A stretch of 64,000 nt of DNA from Sphingorhabdus contaminans (GCF_007280415.1 NZ_VKKU01000001.1:992001-1056000), one strand, 5' to 3'. Positions 9,580 through 19,646 are shown, counted from the stretch's first letter. The notes: generated by a model not told the origin, from the letters alone. Translations and numbers: made by a program.

Positions 9580-10250
9580 CCAATCCTCTCTACGTCGCGA
9601 TCGACACACCCTATCTTGATGACGCGGTGGAACTGACCAAACGGATCAAACATCATGTCGGCGGCGTTAAGCTTGGTCTCGAATTTTTCTGTGCCAATGG
9701 CCATCATGGTGTCCATGAAGTCCAAAAGCTGGGTTTACCGATCTTTCTTGATCTGAAGTTGCACGACATCCCCAATACGGTTGCCAAAGCCATGCAGGCT
9801 ATCAACGTGCTGGAACCAGCCATTGTTACTATCCACGCCGCCGGCGGCCGGGCAATGATGGAGGATGCCAAGGCTGCGGCCGGTGCCCACACCAAAGTCG
9901 TCGCAGTGACTGTTTTGACGAGCCTCGACGATCATGATTTGAGCCGTGTCGGCGTACCCGACAGCCCGGATTCTCAGGTTGCGCGCCTTGCGGCACTTGC
10001 CCAGGAAGCTGGTCTGGATGGTATCGTTTGTTCAGGCCATGAGGTGAAAGCGGTCAAAAGGCTGTGGAAAGACGGATTCTTCGTTGTTCCCGGCCTTCGT
10101 CCGGAGGGAGGGCAAAGCGGCGATCAGAAACGCACCGTGACGCCACGACAAGCGCGCGACGATGGCGCAAGCGTTCTTGTTGTAGGACGACCCATCACCA
10201 AGGCAGAAAACCCGGATGAAGCAGCGCGGGCTATTGTCGGGACTCTCTGA
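9576..10250 (+). CDS. pyrF: Orotidine 5'-phosphate decarboxylase
   Basis: Converts OMP to UMP, the last step of de novo pyrimidine synthesis. The 224-residue TIM-barrel shows the catalytic D-x-K-x-x-D motif as D59-L-K61-L-H-D64 in FLDLKLHDIPNTV, and the phosphate-binding PGLRPEGGQ segment near the C-terminus. The start overlaps the lapA-like stop (ATGA), and its TGA shares one base with the ATG of the disrupted VOC gene, so the three were translated as a coupled set. Length is normal for the group I enzyme. Confidence 0.96.
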   Translation: MTNPLYVAIDTPYLDDAVELTKRIKHHVGGVKLGLEFFCANGHHGVHEVQKLGLPIFLDLKLHDIPNTVAKAMQAINVLEPAIVTIHAAGGRAMMEDAKAAAGAHTKVVAVTVLTSLDDHDLSRVGVPDSPDSQVARLAALAQEAGLDGIVCSGHEVKAVKRLWKDGFFVVPGLRPEGGQSGDQKRTVTPRQARDDGASVLVVGRPITKAENPDEAARAIVGTL

Positions 10251-10615
10251 TGTCCGATCATGCGACGCCAAATCTGCCGTCGCGTGACTATACAAACACA
10301 ATCAACTTTTATAGACGACTGGGCTTCGAAACGAGTTAGCATGACAGCAACTGGTTGATTCTCGAACGAGGCGGCCTTTGCCTTGAGTTTTTCCGCTATC
10401 CCGATCTGGACGCGGCACAAAGTTCGTTCAGTTGCTGCCTCCGACTGGACGATGTCTATGCATTTCACAAAATATGTCTGGACGCCGGTATTCCCGAAAA
10501 AACGACCGGTTGGCCACGTATACATCCGCCGAAGCGGGCACATAGCGGTATGGTTGTCGGCTATCTGGTCGACCTAGACGGGACATTGTTGCGGCTTGTG
10601 CAAAATCCCGAATAA
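10250..10615 (+). pseudogene. VOC (glyoxalase/bleomycin-resistance-like) gene interrupted by one in-frame TAG
   Basis: From ATG 10250 the frame reads MSDHATPNLPSRDYTNTINF then YRRLGFETS, meets TAG at 10337-10339, and continues in the same frame as HDSNWLILERGG to a normal TAA at 10613. The product would be 121 residues, matching bleomycin-resistance-type VOC proteins (beta-alpha-beta-beta-beta modules; LEFF and GTLLRLVQNPE ends). No frameshift is needed: one base change to TAG explains it. The ATG overlaps the pyrF stop, so a functional ancestor was part of the operon. A TTG at 10355 could start only an 86-residue C-terminal piece. Alternatives are suppression or a recent lineage-specific loss. 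Confidence 0.8.
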
Positions 10616-10674
10616 GACGCCGGATTGTGAACTTCAGGGTGACGAACGCAACGGGTTCGGCTAACCGCGCCGAC

Positions 10675-11316
10675 ATGCCAACCCAAATCAAAATTTGTGG
10701 CCTCAAGGATGAGGCTGGTGTCGATGCCGCTGCGCGTGCCGGGGCCACCCATATCGGGCTCAATCTCTACGAGAAAAGCCCCCGTTATCTTCCGCTCGAG
10801 CATGCTGCAGCCTTGCGCATGCGAACACCTGAACAATTCAAGGTCGTCCTGCTGCTCGTTAACGCGGAACCGGGTTATACGGCAAAGGCGCTCGAAATTG
10901 TGAAACCAGATGTGGTCCAGTTCCACGGCACGGAAACAGCGGAGTGGTTGCGCGTTCTCAAAGGCGTAACCTCTGTTGAAATCTGGAAGGCGTTAGGCGT
11001 GAAGGACGCGGAAACGCTCAAGAAAAGTGCGCGCTATATAGGTGCTGCCGACCTGTTGCTGTTCGACGCGCCCGCGCAGGCTTTGCCAGGTGGTACCGGC
11101 ATGCGATTTGACTGGTCTCTACTTGCCGACCACCGACATGAAATTCCGTGGGGATTGGCCGGGGGATTAACATCCGCGAACGTTGCCGAAGCCCTTCGCC
11201 AGACACAGGCGCCGTTGGTGGACACCTCATCGGGGGTGGAGTCCGCTCCGGGCATCAAGGATATGGACAAGATTGCCCAGTTCTGCAAAGCGGTGCGCGA
11301 CCATGACAACAGCTGA
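10675..11316 (+). CDS. trpF: Phosphoribosylanthranilate isomerase
   Basis: Third step of tryptophan synthesis after anthranilate, an Amadori rearrangement of PRA to CdRP. The 213-residue TIM barrel begins with the family signature K-I-C-G-L-K (general base Cys8 in KICGLK) and ends with AGGLTSANV and DTSSGVE, the phosphate-binding loops, including the catalytic Asp in LLFDA. The frame is open upstream to GTG 10627, but ATG 10675 gives the conserved start; no strong ribosome-binding site is seen at either. It overlaps trpB by 14 bases. Confidence 0.94.
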   Translation: MPTQIKICGLKDEAGVDAAARAGATHIGLNLYEKSPRYLPLEHAAALRMRTPEQFKVVLLLVNAEPGYTAKALEIVKPDVVQFHGTETAEWLRVLKGVTSVEIWKALGVKDAETLKKSARYIGAADLLLFDAPAQALPGGTGMRFDWSLLADHRHEIPWGLAGGLTSANVAEALRQTQAPLVDTSSGVESAPGIKDMDKIAQFCKAVRDHDNS

Positions 11317-12544
11317 ACCCACCCCGAACTCATTCCGCAACCAACCCGACGAGAATGGCCATTTTGGCCAGTTTGGCGGACGGTATGTAGCGGAAACATT
11401 GATGCCGCTCGTACTTGATCTCGAACGCCATTACCGGCTTGCTAAAACCGACCCGGCGTTTCAGGCGCAGTTCGACGATTTGCTTGAGCATTATGTCGGA
11501 CGCCCTTCCCCACTATATTATGCAGAACGACTGACGGAAGAGGTGCGGAAAACGGCACCGGAAGGTAAAGGCGCCCAAATCTGGTTCAAGCGGGATGAAC
11601 TGAACCACACCGGCGCGCACAAGATAAACAACTGTATCGGCCAGATATTGTTGGCTATCCGGATGGGCAAAACGCGCATCATTGCCGAAACCGGCGCAGG
11701 CCAGCATGGCGTGGCCACGGCTACCGTCTGCGCGCGCTTTGGTCTTCCCTGTTTCATTTATATGGGTGCCAAAGATGTCGAACGGCAGCAGCCCAATGTG
11801 TTCCGCATGCGGCTTTTGGGTGCAGAAGTTATCCCGGTAACGTCGGGCGCGAATACGCTGAAAGATGCGATGAACGAGGCGCTGCGGGACTGGGTCGCCA
11901 ATGTACACGATACATTCTACATCATCGGCACGGCAGCCGGACCGCATCCCTACCCCGAACTGGTCCGCGATTTTCAAAGCGTTATCGGCAAGGAAGCCCG
12001 GGCCCAATTGCTGAGCCGGACGGGCCGGCTGCCCGACATGCTTGTGGCGGCCATAGGTGGCGGATCAAATGCTATCGGGCTATTCCACCCCTTTCTTGAC
12101 GACAAGGATGTGGCGATGCTGGGTGTAGAGGCCGCAGGTCACGGCCTGGACAAGGAGCATGCCGCAAGTCTGGCGGGTGGACGCCCCGGAATCTTGCATG
12201 GCAACAAAACCTATCTGCTTCAGGATGAAGACGGCCAGATTGCCGAGGCACATTCCATCTCGGCAGGGCTTGACTATCCTGGCATCGGACCGGAGCATAG
12301 CTGGCTGAAGGAAATAGGCCGGGTGCGTTATGACAGCGTTACCGATAGCGAGGCTCTGAACGCTTTTCAGCTGCTCTGCCGTACCGAGGGGATCATCCCC
12401 GCTCTTGAACCTGCCCACGCCATCGCAGCCGTGGAACGCGAGGCCCGGAAAATGGATCGGGACCAGATCATATTGGCGAACCTGTGTGGCCGGGGAGACA
12501 AGGATATCTTCACCGTGGCTGAAGCTTTGGGTACGACGATATGA
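11303..12544 (+). CDS. trpB: Tryptophan synthase beta subunit
   Basis: PLP enzyme that joins indole and serine to make tryptophan; works in the alpha2-beta2 complex with TrpA next door. The 413-residue protein carries the PLP lysine K107 in [10 protein letters not shown], the ETGAGQHG loop and the phosphate-cradling GGGSNAIG. An N-terminal extension precedes [16 protein letters not shown], as in many alphaproteobacteria. ATG 11303 lies inside the end of trpF, and the trpA ATG overlaps its stop as ATGA, so the three genes are coupled. No fusion or truncation is seen. Confidence 0.97.
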   Translation: MTTAEPTPNSFRNQPDENGHFGQFGGRYVAETLMPLVLDLERHYRLAKTDPAFQAQFDDLLEHYVGRPSPLYYAERLTEEVRKTAPEGKGAQIWFKRDELNHTGAHKINNCIGQILLAIRMGKTRIIAETGAGQHGVATATVCARFGLPCFIYMGAKDVERQQPNVFRMRLLGAEVIPVTSGANTLKDAMNEALRDWVANVHDTFYIIGTAAGPHPYPELVRDFQSVIGKEARAQLLSRTGRLPDMLVAAIGGGSNAIGLFHPFLDDKDVAMLGVEAAGHGLDKEHAASLAGGRPGILHGNKTYLLQDEDGQIAEAHSISAGLDYPGIGPEHSWLKEIGRVRYDSVTDSEALNAFQLLCRTEGIIPALEPAHAIAAVEREARKMDRDQIILANLCGRGDKDIFTVAEALGTTI

Positions 12545-13326
12545 CTCGTCTATCTTCGGCATTTTCCAAGCCCCATGCCGCTTTGGTGACCTTTATCACG
12601 GCAGGTGATGGAGACACCGCGGCCAATCTGGATGCGCTTGTGGCCGGGGGCGCGGACGTCATTGAACTCGGTATGCCGTTCACAGACCCGATGGCCGACG
12701 GTCCCGCGATTCAGGAAGCAAATATCCGCAGTCTGGGCGCCGGAACCACCACCGCTGACATTTTCGCAATCGCTGCCGCATTCCGCGCGCGCCACCCGGA
12801 CACGCCGCTTGTGCTGATGGGCTATGCCAACCCAATGACGATCCGGGGCGGGGAATGGTTTGCTTCCGAGTGCAACAAAGCGGGCGTGGATGGCGTTATC
12901 TGCGTCGACATTCCGCCAGAGGAAGACGCCGAGCTTGGCCCCGTGCTGCGCGCGGCGGGTATCGACCTGATCCGCCTCGCCACGCCGACCACCGACAAGG
13001 CGCGGCTGCCAGCGGTACTCGATGGCGCGTCCGGATTTCTCTATTATGTCAGTGTCGCCGGCATCACCGGCCTGCAACAGGCTGCACAGACCAGCATTGA
13101 CGAAGCTGTGGCCCGCCTGAAATCCTATACCGATTTGCCCGTCGCAGTCGGCTTTGGCGTCCGCACACCAGAACAAGCCGCCAATATCGCGCAGGTTGCC
13201 GATGGGGTGGTTGTCGGGTCCGCACTTGTGGAGCTTGTCGCGCGGCATGGCAGCAATGCTGCTGGTGCCTTGCAGGATTATGTGGCATCCCTGAAACACG
13301 CAATTGTCGCAGCCAGAAAGGCGTAA
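12541..13326 (+). CDS. trpA: Tryptophan synthase alpha subunit
   Basis: Cleaves indole-3-glycerol phosphate and channels indole to TrpB. The 261-residue barrel has the catalytic pair Glu42 (in [10 protein letters not shown]) and Asp53 (in [10 protein letters not shown]), the [10 protein letters not shown] loop, and the phosphate site GFGVRTPEQ. It starts on the ATGA overlap with trpB and is followed two bases later by accD, an arrangement widespread in alphaproteobacteria. There is no sign of separate regulation inside the block. Confidence 0.97.
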   Translation: MTRLSSAFSKPHAALVTFITAGDGDTAANLDALVAGGADVIELGMPFTDPMADGPAIQEANIRSLGAGTTTADIFAIAAAFRARHPDTPLVLMGYANPMTIRGGEWFASECNKAGVDGVICVDIPPEEDAELGPVLRAAGIDLIRLATPTTDKARLPAVLDGASGFLYYVSVAGITGLQQAAQTSIDEAVARLKSYTDLPVAVGFGVRTPEQAANIAQVADGVVVGSALVELVARHGSNAAGALQDYVASLKHAIVAARKA

Positions 13327-13328
13327 CT

Positions 13329-14183
13329 ATGAACTGGGTCACCCGCGTACGCAACGCTATCCCCTTCATCGCGAAACGCGAAACAGCGGAAACTCTGTGG
13401 CACAAGTGCAAGGGCTGCAACGCCATGATTTTCCTGAAGGAATTTGAGGAAAATCAATCGGTCTGTCCCAAATGCGACCATCATGGCCGCATTGGACCTG
13501 CGGAACGTTTTGCGGCCCTGTTTGACGATGACAGCTACGAAGTTCTGAAGCCCCCTGTCGTGGGTGAAGATCCGCTGAAGTTCAAGGATACCAAAAAATA
13601 TACAGACCGCATCAAGGCGGCTCGCCTCGCAACGGGTGAACAGGACGCCATGATCAGCGCCAAAGGTGAAATCAATGGCCAGACAGCGGTGATAAGCGTT
13701 CAGGATTTCGCATTCATGGGCGGATCCATGGGCATGGCCGTAGGCGAAGCCTTTATCGACGCGGTCAAGGTCGCGATCCGCGCGAAATGTCCATATATCA
13801 TTTTTACTGCCGCAGGCGGGGCACGGATGCAGGAAGGAATCTTGTCCCTGATGCAAATGCCGCGCTCAACTGTGGCCATTCAGATGCTTCATGATGCCGG
13901 CCTTCCCTATATTGTAGTTCTGACCGATCCAACCACCGGGGGCGTTACAGCGTCCTACGCAATGCTTGGCGACGTGCAGATTGCCGAACCCGGTGCGTTA
14001 ATCGGTTTTGCAGGACAACGCGTCATCGAGCAGACGATTCGGGAGAAGCTTCCGGAAGGCTTCCAGCGCGCCGAATATCTGCTTGAACATGGGATGATCG
14101 ACATGGTGACCCACCGTCATGATTTGCGCGGCACATTGTCGCAGTTAATCGGCTTTTTGGCGCCTGAGAAAAAGGCGGCTTGA
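13329..14183 (+). CDS. accD: Acetyl-CoA carboxylase carboxyltransferase subunit beta
   Basis: With AccA it transfers CO2 from carboxybiotin to acetyl-CoA, giving malonyl-CoA for fatty acid synthesis. The 284-residue protein has the four-cysteine zinc ribbon C27-x2-C30-x15-C46-x2-C49, then the crotonase-fold carboxyltransferase core with [11 protein letters not shown], the [10 protein letters not shown] oxyanion region and [14 protein letters not shown]. It sits directly after trpA. The downstream gap to folC holds a hairpin and a degenerate dispersed repeat. Length is normal. Confidence 0.96.
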   Translation: MNWVTRVRNAIPFIAKRETAETLWHKCKGCNAMIFLKEFEENQSVCPKCDHHGRIGPAERFAALFDDDSYEVLKPPVVGEDPLKFKDTKKYTDRIKAARLATGEQDAMISAKGEINGQTAVISVQDFAFMGGSMGMAVGEAFIDAVKVAIRAKCPYIIFTAAGGARMQEGILSLMQMPRSTVAIQMLHDAGLPYIVVLTDPTTGGVTASYAMLGDVQIAEPGALIGFAGQRVIEQTIREKLPEGFQRAEYLLEHGMIDMVTHRHDLRGTLSQLIGFLAPEKKAA

Positions 14184-14188
14184 GGTAA

Positions 14189-14236
14189 GACGGTTGGTTT
14201 TCCAACCCCGTCATCCTAAAACAAGTTCAGGCTGAC
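14189..14236. repeat. Hairpin plus REP-like dispersed repeat remnant between accD and folC
   Basis: A stem forms between 14192-14197 and 14202-14207 with a TTTT loop, and can be extended by GAC/GTC with a two-base bulge. It leads into a stretch reading CCCGTCATCC then GTTCAGG, a style of dispersed extragenic repeat common in sphingomonads. The same two words recur at 61545-61566 between rpsB and tsf. It is not followed by a clear T run, so termination here is uncertain and folC is probably read through. Confidence 0.4.
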
Positions 14237-14265
14237 GCCCTTCAAATTTGGCCCCACTAAATCAC

Positions 14266-15603
14266 ATGCCTGATCACGCCCACTCGACCGATCCCGCCGT
14301 CCAGGCACAGCTCGACCGGCTGACAATGCTGTCCCCGGGCCGCGATGTTTTGGGCCTCGAACGCATCACGGCATTGCTCGACAGGTTAGGTAATCCGCAT
14401 CTCGAACTACCTCCGGTCTTTCATGTTGCCGGTACCAATGGGAAAGGCTCGACCTGCGCCTTTTTGAGGTCAGCTATCGAGGCTGACGGTAAAACCACCC
14501 ATGTCTATTCAAGTCCGCATCTGGTGCGGTTTAACGAGCGTATTCGTGTAGCGGGACAACTGATCGACGATGCCACGCTTGCCACCCTATTGTCCGAAGT
14601 GCTTGACCATGCCGAGGGTTTGCAGGCGAGCTTTTTCGAAGTCACAACAGCGGTAGCGTTCCTCGCCTTTGCCCGATCGACTGCCGACGCGTGCATCGTG
14701 GAGGTCGGTCTTGGCGGACGTTTGGATGCAACCAATGTTCTGGTTGGCCCTGCAGCCTGTGGCATTGCGTCGCTGGGTATCGATCATGAGGCATTTCTTC
14801 TCGCGCCTGAGGCAGGGACGCCCGAGGCACCACTCGACCGAATTGCATTTGAAAAGGCGGGAATAGCAAAAGCCGGATCACCGCTTGTCATTCAGAAATA
14901 CACGCCATCAATGTTCGATACAATTGCCGCTGCCGCGCACCGAGCAAATGCGAAGCTGCTGGCACGTGGAACGCATTGGGATGCCGCGGTATATGAAGGG
15001 CACCTCCATTATCGTGATGACAAGGGGAAACTCACCCTTCCCCTGCCCCGCATGCCCGGCACACATCAGGCCGACAATGCAGCGCTAGCCATCGCGATGC
15101 TGCGGCACCAGTCGGCACTTGCGATACCCGAAGCGGCACTGGCTGCGGCGATGGAATGGACCCGTTGGCCTGCGCGGATGCAATTACTGGCTGACGGTCC
15201 CCTAAAGGCAAAATTGCCCCCGGGTCGGAATATCTGGCTTGACGGGGGCCATAATCCGGATGCCGGAATGGCCATTGCAAAGCTTCTCGAAAACGGACCG
15301 CCGGTTCACGTCATTCTCGGTCTGCTCAAAAACAAGGACGCAGTCGGATTTCTGAAACCCTTGGCAAGCAAGATCGCATCACTGCATGCTGTGCCCATTA
15401 CCGGGCATGAACATCATGATCCAAAAGATCTGTGTTTGCTGGTCAAGGACGGGATGGGTGTTGTGCACGCCGATCCTGTCGCATCTGTGTCCGAAGCCCT
15501 GGACCGCATTGCGGAACACGGCGCACATGGCGATGTGCTCATTTGCGGTTCGCTTTATCTAGCCGGCGAAGTCTTACGGGATAATGCGCAGATACCGGAT
15601 TGA
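14266..15603 (+). CDS. folC: Dihydrofolate synthase / folylpolyglutamate synthase
   Basis: Mur-ligase-family enzyme that couples dihydropteroate with glutamate and extends the polyglutamate tail. The 445-residue protein has the ATP loop GTNGKGS at 56-62, the omega-loop region SPHLVRFNERI, the FEVTTAVAF segment and the LDGGHNPD motif. ATG 14266 is preferred to TTG 14248, which would add only six residues. It ends the trpFBA-accD-folC block; the next gene is on the opposite strand 16 bases away. Whether it has both activities cannot be decided from sequence alone. Confidence 0.94.
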   Translation: MPDHAHSTDPAVQAQLDRLTMLSPGRDVLGLERITALLDRLGNPHLELPPVFHVAGTNGKGSTCAFLRSAIEADGKTTHVYSSPHLVRFNERIRVAGQLIDDATLATLLSEVLDHAEGLQASFFEVTTAVAFLAFARSTADACIVEVGLGGRLDATNVLVGPAACGIASLGIDHEAFLLAPEAGTPEAPLDRIAFEKAGIAKAGSPLVIQKYTPSMFDTIAAAAHRANAKLLARGTHWDAAVYEGHLHYRDDKGKLTLPLPRMPGTHQADNAALAIAMLRHQSALAIPEAALAAAMEWTRWPARMQLLADGPLKAKLPPGRNIWLDGGHNPDAGMAIAKLLENGPPVHVILGLLKNKDAVGFLKPLASKIASLHAVPITGHEHHDPKDLCLLVKDGMGVVHADPVASVSEALDRIAEHGAHGDVLICGSLYLAGEVLRDNAQIPD

Positions 15604-15619
15604 GTACGATTGAACAGGG

Positions 15620-17179
15620 TCAAGCCGTTTTCGACTTACCCTGTCCTTTCCAAGCCAGCAAACCACCAACAACCAATACTCCTGCAAAGAGCGCGGTGAT
15701 ATTGTTGGCAAGTTCCAGCGGTTGCGACAGGAGAAGTCCGATCAGGCCCGCTACAACGAGGACAAAACCAAAAATGCGTACCGGACCAACCGGTTCCTTT
15801 AATGCCTTTTCGTCAATCGCATCGACTTGATGAATGCTCTGGACGACATACCCCTTGCTCCACAAGACCCACAACAGGATCATCCCCGGGATCGCGGCAA
15901 CAACGGTAAAGCCCCAAAAGCCAACCCAACCCACTTTTTCGGCGATAATGCCCGCAGGTCCGGCCATGAACGTCCGCCCGACACCGGCAAAGGAAGACAG
16001 CAGGGCAAATTGGGTCGCGGTGTAGGCGATGCTAGACAGACCCGACAAATAGGTTGTGAATACGGTCAGACCAATGCCGCTGGTCATGTTTTCGGTGCAG
16101 ATCGCGGCAACCATCATCCAATAATTGTTGCCGGATGCGGCCAGTATCATGAACATGACGTTCGAAAACATCATCATCAGTCCAGAAATGAGCAGCGCAC
16201 GCCCCATGCCAAGCCACAAGATGAAGGGCGCCCCCAACGCGGATCCTACAATCAAGGCCCCAAAGCCCCAGAGTTTGTTTGCGGAGATATAATCCAGATC
16301 GGAAAAGCCTAAATCGACGATCATCGGGCTCAGCATTGCCTGTCCCATGGCATCGCCGACTTTATAGACAAGCACAAAGCCCAAAATGATAAAGGCGCCA
16401 TGCCGGGTCAGAAATTCACGGAATGGATTGACCACTGCTTCGGTTAGCCATTGGCCGGGTTTCATGCCGGACACATGGGCGAAACGGTCAACAAATTTAC
16501 CCGGTCCTGCCCAAAGAGCACCGATAATGGCGGGAATGATGCAAAAGGCCGTTAATCCGTAAGCGGTTGCCCATCCAAGCCCCAGCCCCTCTTGCGAGGC
16601 AAAGTAAATGGTACCTGCACCTGCAATTAGGTTTCCGGTGCGGTATCCAAACTGATTGGTGGCCGTCCCGTGGGCAAATTCGTCTTCTTCCAATATTTCA
16701 ATTCGATAGGCATCAATCACAATATCCTGCGTTGCAGAGAGGAATGCTGTAATCAGCGCCCAAATCGCAAAAAGAGTCATGTTACCCGGTTGCGGGTTGC
16801 TCGCCCCCAATTGCCATATCGAAAAGAACAGGAGCGCCTGCACGAAAAACAGCCAACTGCGTCTCTGCCCAAAGGCTTTTGTCAAAATGGGCAGATGGAG
16901 TTTGTCGACGAGCGGCGCCCACAGAAATTTGATTGTGTAGGGAATACCCAAAGCCACCGCAAAACCGATCGTCGCCGTGTCGATGCCAACTTTTGCAAGC
17001 CAGAATGTCATGGTGGCGACCAGCAGGGTGAGCGGGAATCCGCTGGATATTCCGAGTAGAAAAGTGATGACCGGATTTTTACGGAGATAAGGACGAAACG
17101 CCGGAACCATCAACGCGATCACGGGCAGTGCCGCGAGAATAGCTACAAAAATGAAAAAGCGTATTAAATCGACCGACAT
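15620..17179 (-). CDS. AmpG-family MFS permease (muropeptide transporter-like)
   Basis: A 519-residue inner-membrane protein with about fourteen hydrophobic segments. The N-terminal half carries AmpG features: GFPLTLLVATMTFWLAKVG, then PYTIKFLWAPLVDK, GQRRSW and SATQDIVIDAYRIEIL. AmpG imports GlcNAc-anhydro-muropeptides for cell-wall recycling; this fits, but some homologues serve other substrates. ATG 17179 is chosen because GGAGGGG lies five bases upstream; the longer frame begins at 17221. It converges on folC and is divergent from rluB. Confidence 0.85.
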   Translation of the reverse strand: MSVDLIRFFIFVAILAALPVIALMVPAFRPYLRKNPVITFLLGISSGFPLTLLVATMTFWLAKVGIDTATIGFAVALGIPYTIKFLWAPLVDKLHLPILTKAFGQRRSWLFFVQALLFFSIWQLGASNPQPGNMTLFAIWALITAFLSATQDIVIDAYRIEILEEDEFAHGTATNQFGYRTGNLIAGAGTIYFASQEGLGLGWATAYGLTAFCIIPAIIGALWAGPGKFVDRFAHVSGMKPGQWLTEAVVNPFREFLTRHGAFIILGFVLVYKVGDAMGQAMLSPMIVDLGFSDLDYISANKLWGFGALIVGSALGAPFILWLGMGRALLISGLMMMFSNVMFMILAASGNNYWMMVAAICTENMTSGIGLTVFTTYLSGLSSIAYTATQFALLSSFAGVGRTFMAGPAGIIAEKVGWVGFWGFTVVAAIPGMILLWVLWSKGYVVQSIHQVDAIDEKALKEPVGPVRIFGFVLVVAGLIGLLLSQPLELANNITALFAGVLVVGGLLAWKGQGKSKTA

Positions 17180-17323
17180 CCGGACCCCTCCGATATTCTT
17201 TGCGTGAATGACTAACGTCATTTTCCTGAATGGCCAGTGACTTTAATAACGAAGTGCAATTCGCAATGCAGTGGCATCAACAGTGGCGTGACTTTTCGAT
17301 CACAATGCGTCAAAGGCGCAAGG

Positions 17324-18169
17324 ATGGCTAAACCACCTACCAGAGCGCCTGCGCGCCCCGCAAAACCACCACGCCTGCGCTGGGACAAAAAGCCTGCACG
17401 AAAACCGCGCCCGGATGCCGCACCATCCAAAGGTGCTCTGGAACGCAAGGATGGCGAAGAGCGGATTGCCAAACTGCTTGCCCGTGCCGGCGTAGCTTCG
17501 CGCCGCGAAATTGAACGCATGATTGCAGATGGACGGATCACGCTGAACGGTGAAAAGGTCGAAACACCGGCAACCTTGCTGAAATCTCTGCATGGCGTGG
17601 CTGTAGATGGCAAAGCGGTGGGCCAACCGGCGCCGACGCAACTCTATCTTTTTCACAAACCCGAAGGGTGCCTGACAGCCGAGCGTGACTTTAGCGGGCG
17701 CAAGACCATTTATGATGTGCTGCCCAAGGATTTGCCGCGTCTGATGCCTATTGGCCGGCTCGACCTCAATACCGAAGGTTTGCTCTTGCTGACCAATGAC
17801 GGTGAATTCAAACGGCAGATGGAGTTGCCTTCCACCGGCATCGAACGGACGTATCGGGCCCGCTGCTTTGGTGACGTGACGCAGGAACAACTGGAAGAGT
17901 TGATCCACGGCATCGAAATCGACGGGGTACGTTACGGTCAGATTGACGCCAATCTGGAACGGCGTACAGGGCGAAATGGCTGGATCGAAATGACCCTGAC
18001 CGAAGGAAAGAACCGCGAAGTTCGACGCGTATTGGAACATCTCGGACTGGAAGTCAGTCGCTTGATCCGTACCCGCTACGGCCCCTTTATTCTGGGGGAC
18101 ATGGCGCCGGGCACCGTCGGCGAAGTACGCCGGGTTGATCTGATTGCGTTTCGAAAGACTTTGAACTGA
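17324..18169 (+). CDS. rluB: 23S rRNA pseudouridine synthase, RluB/RsuA family
   Basis: Predicted to isomerise a uridine in large-subunit rRNA (RluB targets U2605). The 281-residue protein has a lysine- and proline-rich N-terminal tail (1-45), an S4 RNA-binding domain (about 47-95, RIAKLLARAGVASRREIERM), and the catalytic motif GRLDLNTEG at 144-152 with Asp147. ATG 17324 follows AAGG. The stop shares one base with the rsmD start, a common pairing of two rRNA-modification genes. RluB versus RluE/RsuA is judged from length and the rsmD neighbour. Confidence 0.88.
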   Translation: MAKPPTRAPARPAKPPRLRWDKKPARKPRPDAAPSKGALERKDGEERIAKLLARAGVASRREIERMIADGRITLNGEKVETPATLLKSLHGVAVDGKAVGQPAPTQLYLFHKPEGCLTAERDFSGRKTIYDVLPKDLPRLMPIGRLDLNTEGLLLLTNDGEFKRQMELPSTGIERTYRARCFGDVTQEQLEELIHGIEIDGVRYGQIDANLERRTGRNGWIEMTLTEGKNREVRRVLEHLGLEVSRLIRTRYGPFILGDMAPGTVGEVRRVDLIAFRKTLN

Positions 18170-18720
18170 TGCGTATCATTGCTGGTCAATGGCGTTCGCG
18201 TCCTCTGGTAGCGCCCAAGGGAGACACAACCCGCCCGACGGCGGACCGCACCCGCGAAACATTGTTTTCCATGCTGAATAGCCGCCTTGGTTCTTTTGAG
18301 GATTTGGCCGTGCTCGACCTGTTTGCAGGATCGGGTGCTTTAGGACTTGAAGCATTGTCGCGCGGGGCTGCGCATTGCACATTCGTCGAACAGGACGCCA
18401 ATGCTCTGAAAGCTCTCGAAACCAATATCGACAAACTGGCTGCCAAAGGGCAGTCGGATATACGTCGCGGCTCGGTGCTTTCCTTAGGTTCGGCCATCAA
18501 GCCTTTCGACCTTGTTCTGATGGACCCTCCCTATGCAAGTGGTGCAGGATCGGTCGCACTGGATAAACTGGCGCGTCTGCGCTGGTTTGCTCCTTCGGCA
18601 TGGATCAGCATCGAAACGGGCATAAAGGAAACAGTCGACGTCAAAGGTTTTGTTATCGATACCGTTCGTGACGTCGGCAAAGCGCGGCTAACACTGCTCC
18701 GCCCGGACGACACGCTTTGA
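18169..18720 (+). CDS. rsmD: 16S rRNA (guanine-966-N2)-methyltransferase
   Basis: SAM-dependent enzyme that methylates G966 of 16S rRNA. The 183-residue Rossmann protein shows the N-terminal RIIAGQWRSRPL and RPTADRTRETLF signatures, the SAM loop LDLFAGSGALGLEALSRGA (50-68) and the catalytic DPPYAS at 119-124. Start overlaps the rluB stop by one base; its own TGA overlaps a possible TTG start of the next gene. Length and motifs are typical. Confidence 0.95.
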   Translation: MRIIAGQWRSRPLVAPKGDTTRPTADRTRETLFSMLNSRLGSFEDLAVLDLFAGSGALGLEALSRGAAHCTFVEQDANALKALETNIDKLAAKGQSDIRRGSVLSLGSAIKPFDLVLMDPPYASGAGSVALDKLARLRWFAPSAWISIETGIKETVDVKGFVIDTVRDVGKARLTLLRPDDTL

Positions 18721-18731
18721 CGTCCCCCAAA

Positions 18732-19640
18732 ATGTCGGGCGGTGATTGGGGAATCATCCTCCTTCTGTCGCTGCTGTGGGGTGGCGCATTTTTGATGATC
18801 GCACTCGGTTTGCGGAGCTTTCCTCCCATTACCCTTGCCTTCATGCGCATGGCTCTTGCCGTCCCGTTCATGTTGCTGGCACTCCGATTTATGGGCCAGA
18901 AACTGCCCAGTGATGCACGCAGCTGGCGGCAGCTATTCATATTAGGCGGCCTTAACGCCGCCTTCCCCTTCATGCTCTTTTTCTGGGGGCAATCTTTCAT
19001 CAGTACAGGCCTGGGTTCGATACTGAATGCCACGACGCCCTTATGGGGCGTGTTGCTGGCTCATCTGTTCACCCGGGACGAAAAAGCGACTTCGTCGCGG
19101 CTTTTGGGCGTGTTCCTTGGGCTGGCCGGCATTGTTGTCATGGTCGGCACGGGCGCGCTCAAGGGAATGACCAGCGATGTGGTGGCGCAGCTTGCCTGTC
19201 TCAGCGCCACGGTCCTCTACGCTTTGGCGGCGATTTACGGACGCACCCTGTCCCAAACCACTATGACGCCATTTGTTGTGGCAACCGGGCAGGTATTTAC
19301 CGCAGCCGTGCTGATCTTGCCGTTCATGTTGGTAATTGATCATCCATGGACCCTGCCCTTCGCACGATGGGATGCATGGATTGGCGCAATTGGTCTTGCC
19401 GTTCCATCAACAGCCTTTGCCTATTTTCTGTATTTCCGTCTCATTGACCGTGCCGGCGCATCCAATGCGATGCTCGTCGCTTTCATCCAGCCTGTCGTGG
19501 CGATCTTGCTGGGGGTCGTGGTCCTCGGCGAGTCCGTTGCGATAAAGGAAATGATCGGCGCGGCGTTGATTGCTTGTGGCCTGGTCGCAATTGATGGACG
19601 CCTATTTGCAAAGCTTGCGCAGAGGCGTTCCGTTCCCTAA
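18732..19640 (+). CDS. EamA/DMT-family transporter
   Basis: A 302-residue inner-membrane protein with ten predicted helices arranged as two EamA repeats; the repeat hallmark W-G-G-A-F appears in the first helix and the second repeat runs from about residue 150. Substrate cannot be told from sequence; relatives export amino acids or metabolites. A TTG at 18717 overlaps the rsmD stop, but ATG 18732 is taken as the better start. The last bases of the gene carry the -35 candidate and part of the LexA site of uvrD. Confidence 0.85.
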   Translation: MSGGDWGIILLLSLLWGGAFLMIALGLRSFPPITLAFMRMALAVPFMLLALRFMGQKLPSDARSWRQLFILGGLNAAFPFMLFFWGQSFISTGLGSILNATTPLWGVLLAHLFTRDEKATSSRLLGVFLGLAGIVVMVGTGALKGMTSDVVAQLACLSATVLYALAAIYGRTLSQTTMTPFVVATGQVFTAAVLILPFMLVIDHPWTLPFARWDAWIGAIGLAVPSTAFAYFLYFRLIDRAGASNAMLVAFIQPVVAILLGVVVLGESVAIKEMIGAALIACGLVAIDGRLFAKLAQRRSVP

Positions 19641-19646
19641 CTGTTC
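19632..19646 (+). promoter_or_regulatory. LexA box (GTTC-N7-GTTC) at the uvrD start
   Basis: The bases read GTTC CCTAACT GTTC, an exact match to the direct-repeat LexA operator of alphaproteobacteria. It ends four bases before the uvrD ATG. A possible promoter TTGCGC (19615-19620), 17-base spacer and a weak TAACTG (19638-19643) would place the box over the -10 and start the transcript at about the ATG, which would explain the absence of a ribosome-binding site. About two exact matches are expected by chance in 64 kb, so position and target gene carry the argument. Confidence 0.6.

Noticed and set aside
12550-13299. 249-codon open frame antisense to trpA
   Set aside because: Complements conserved trpA sequence; no ribosome-binding site.
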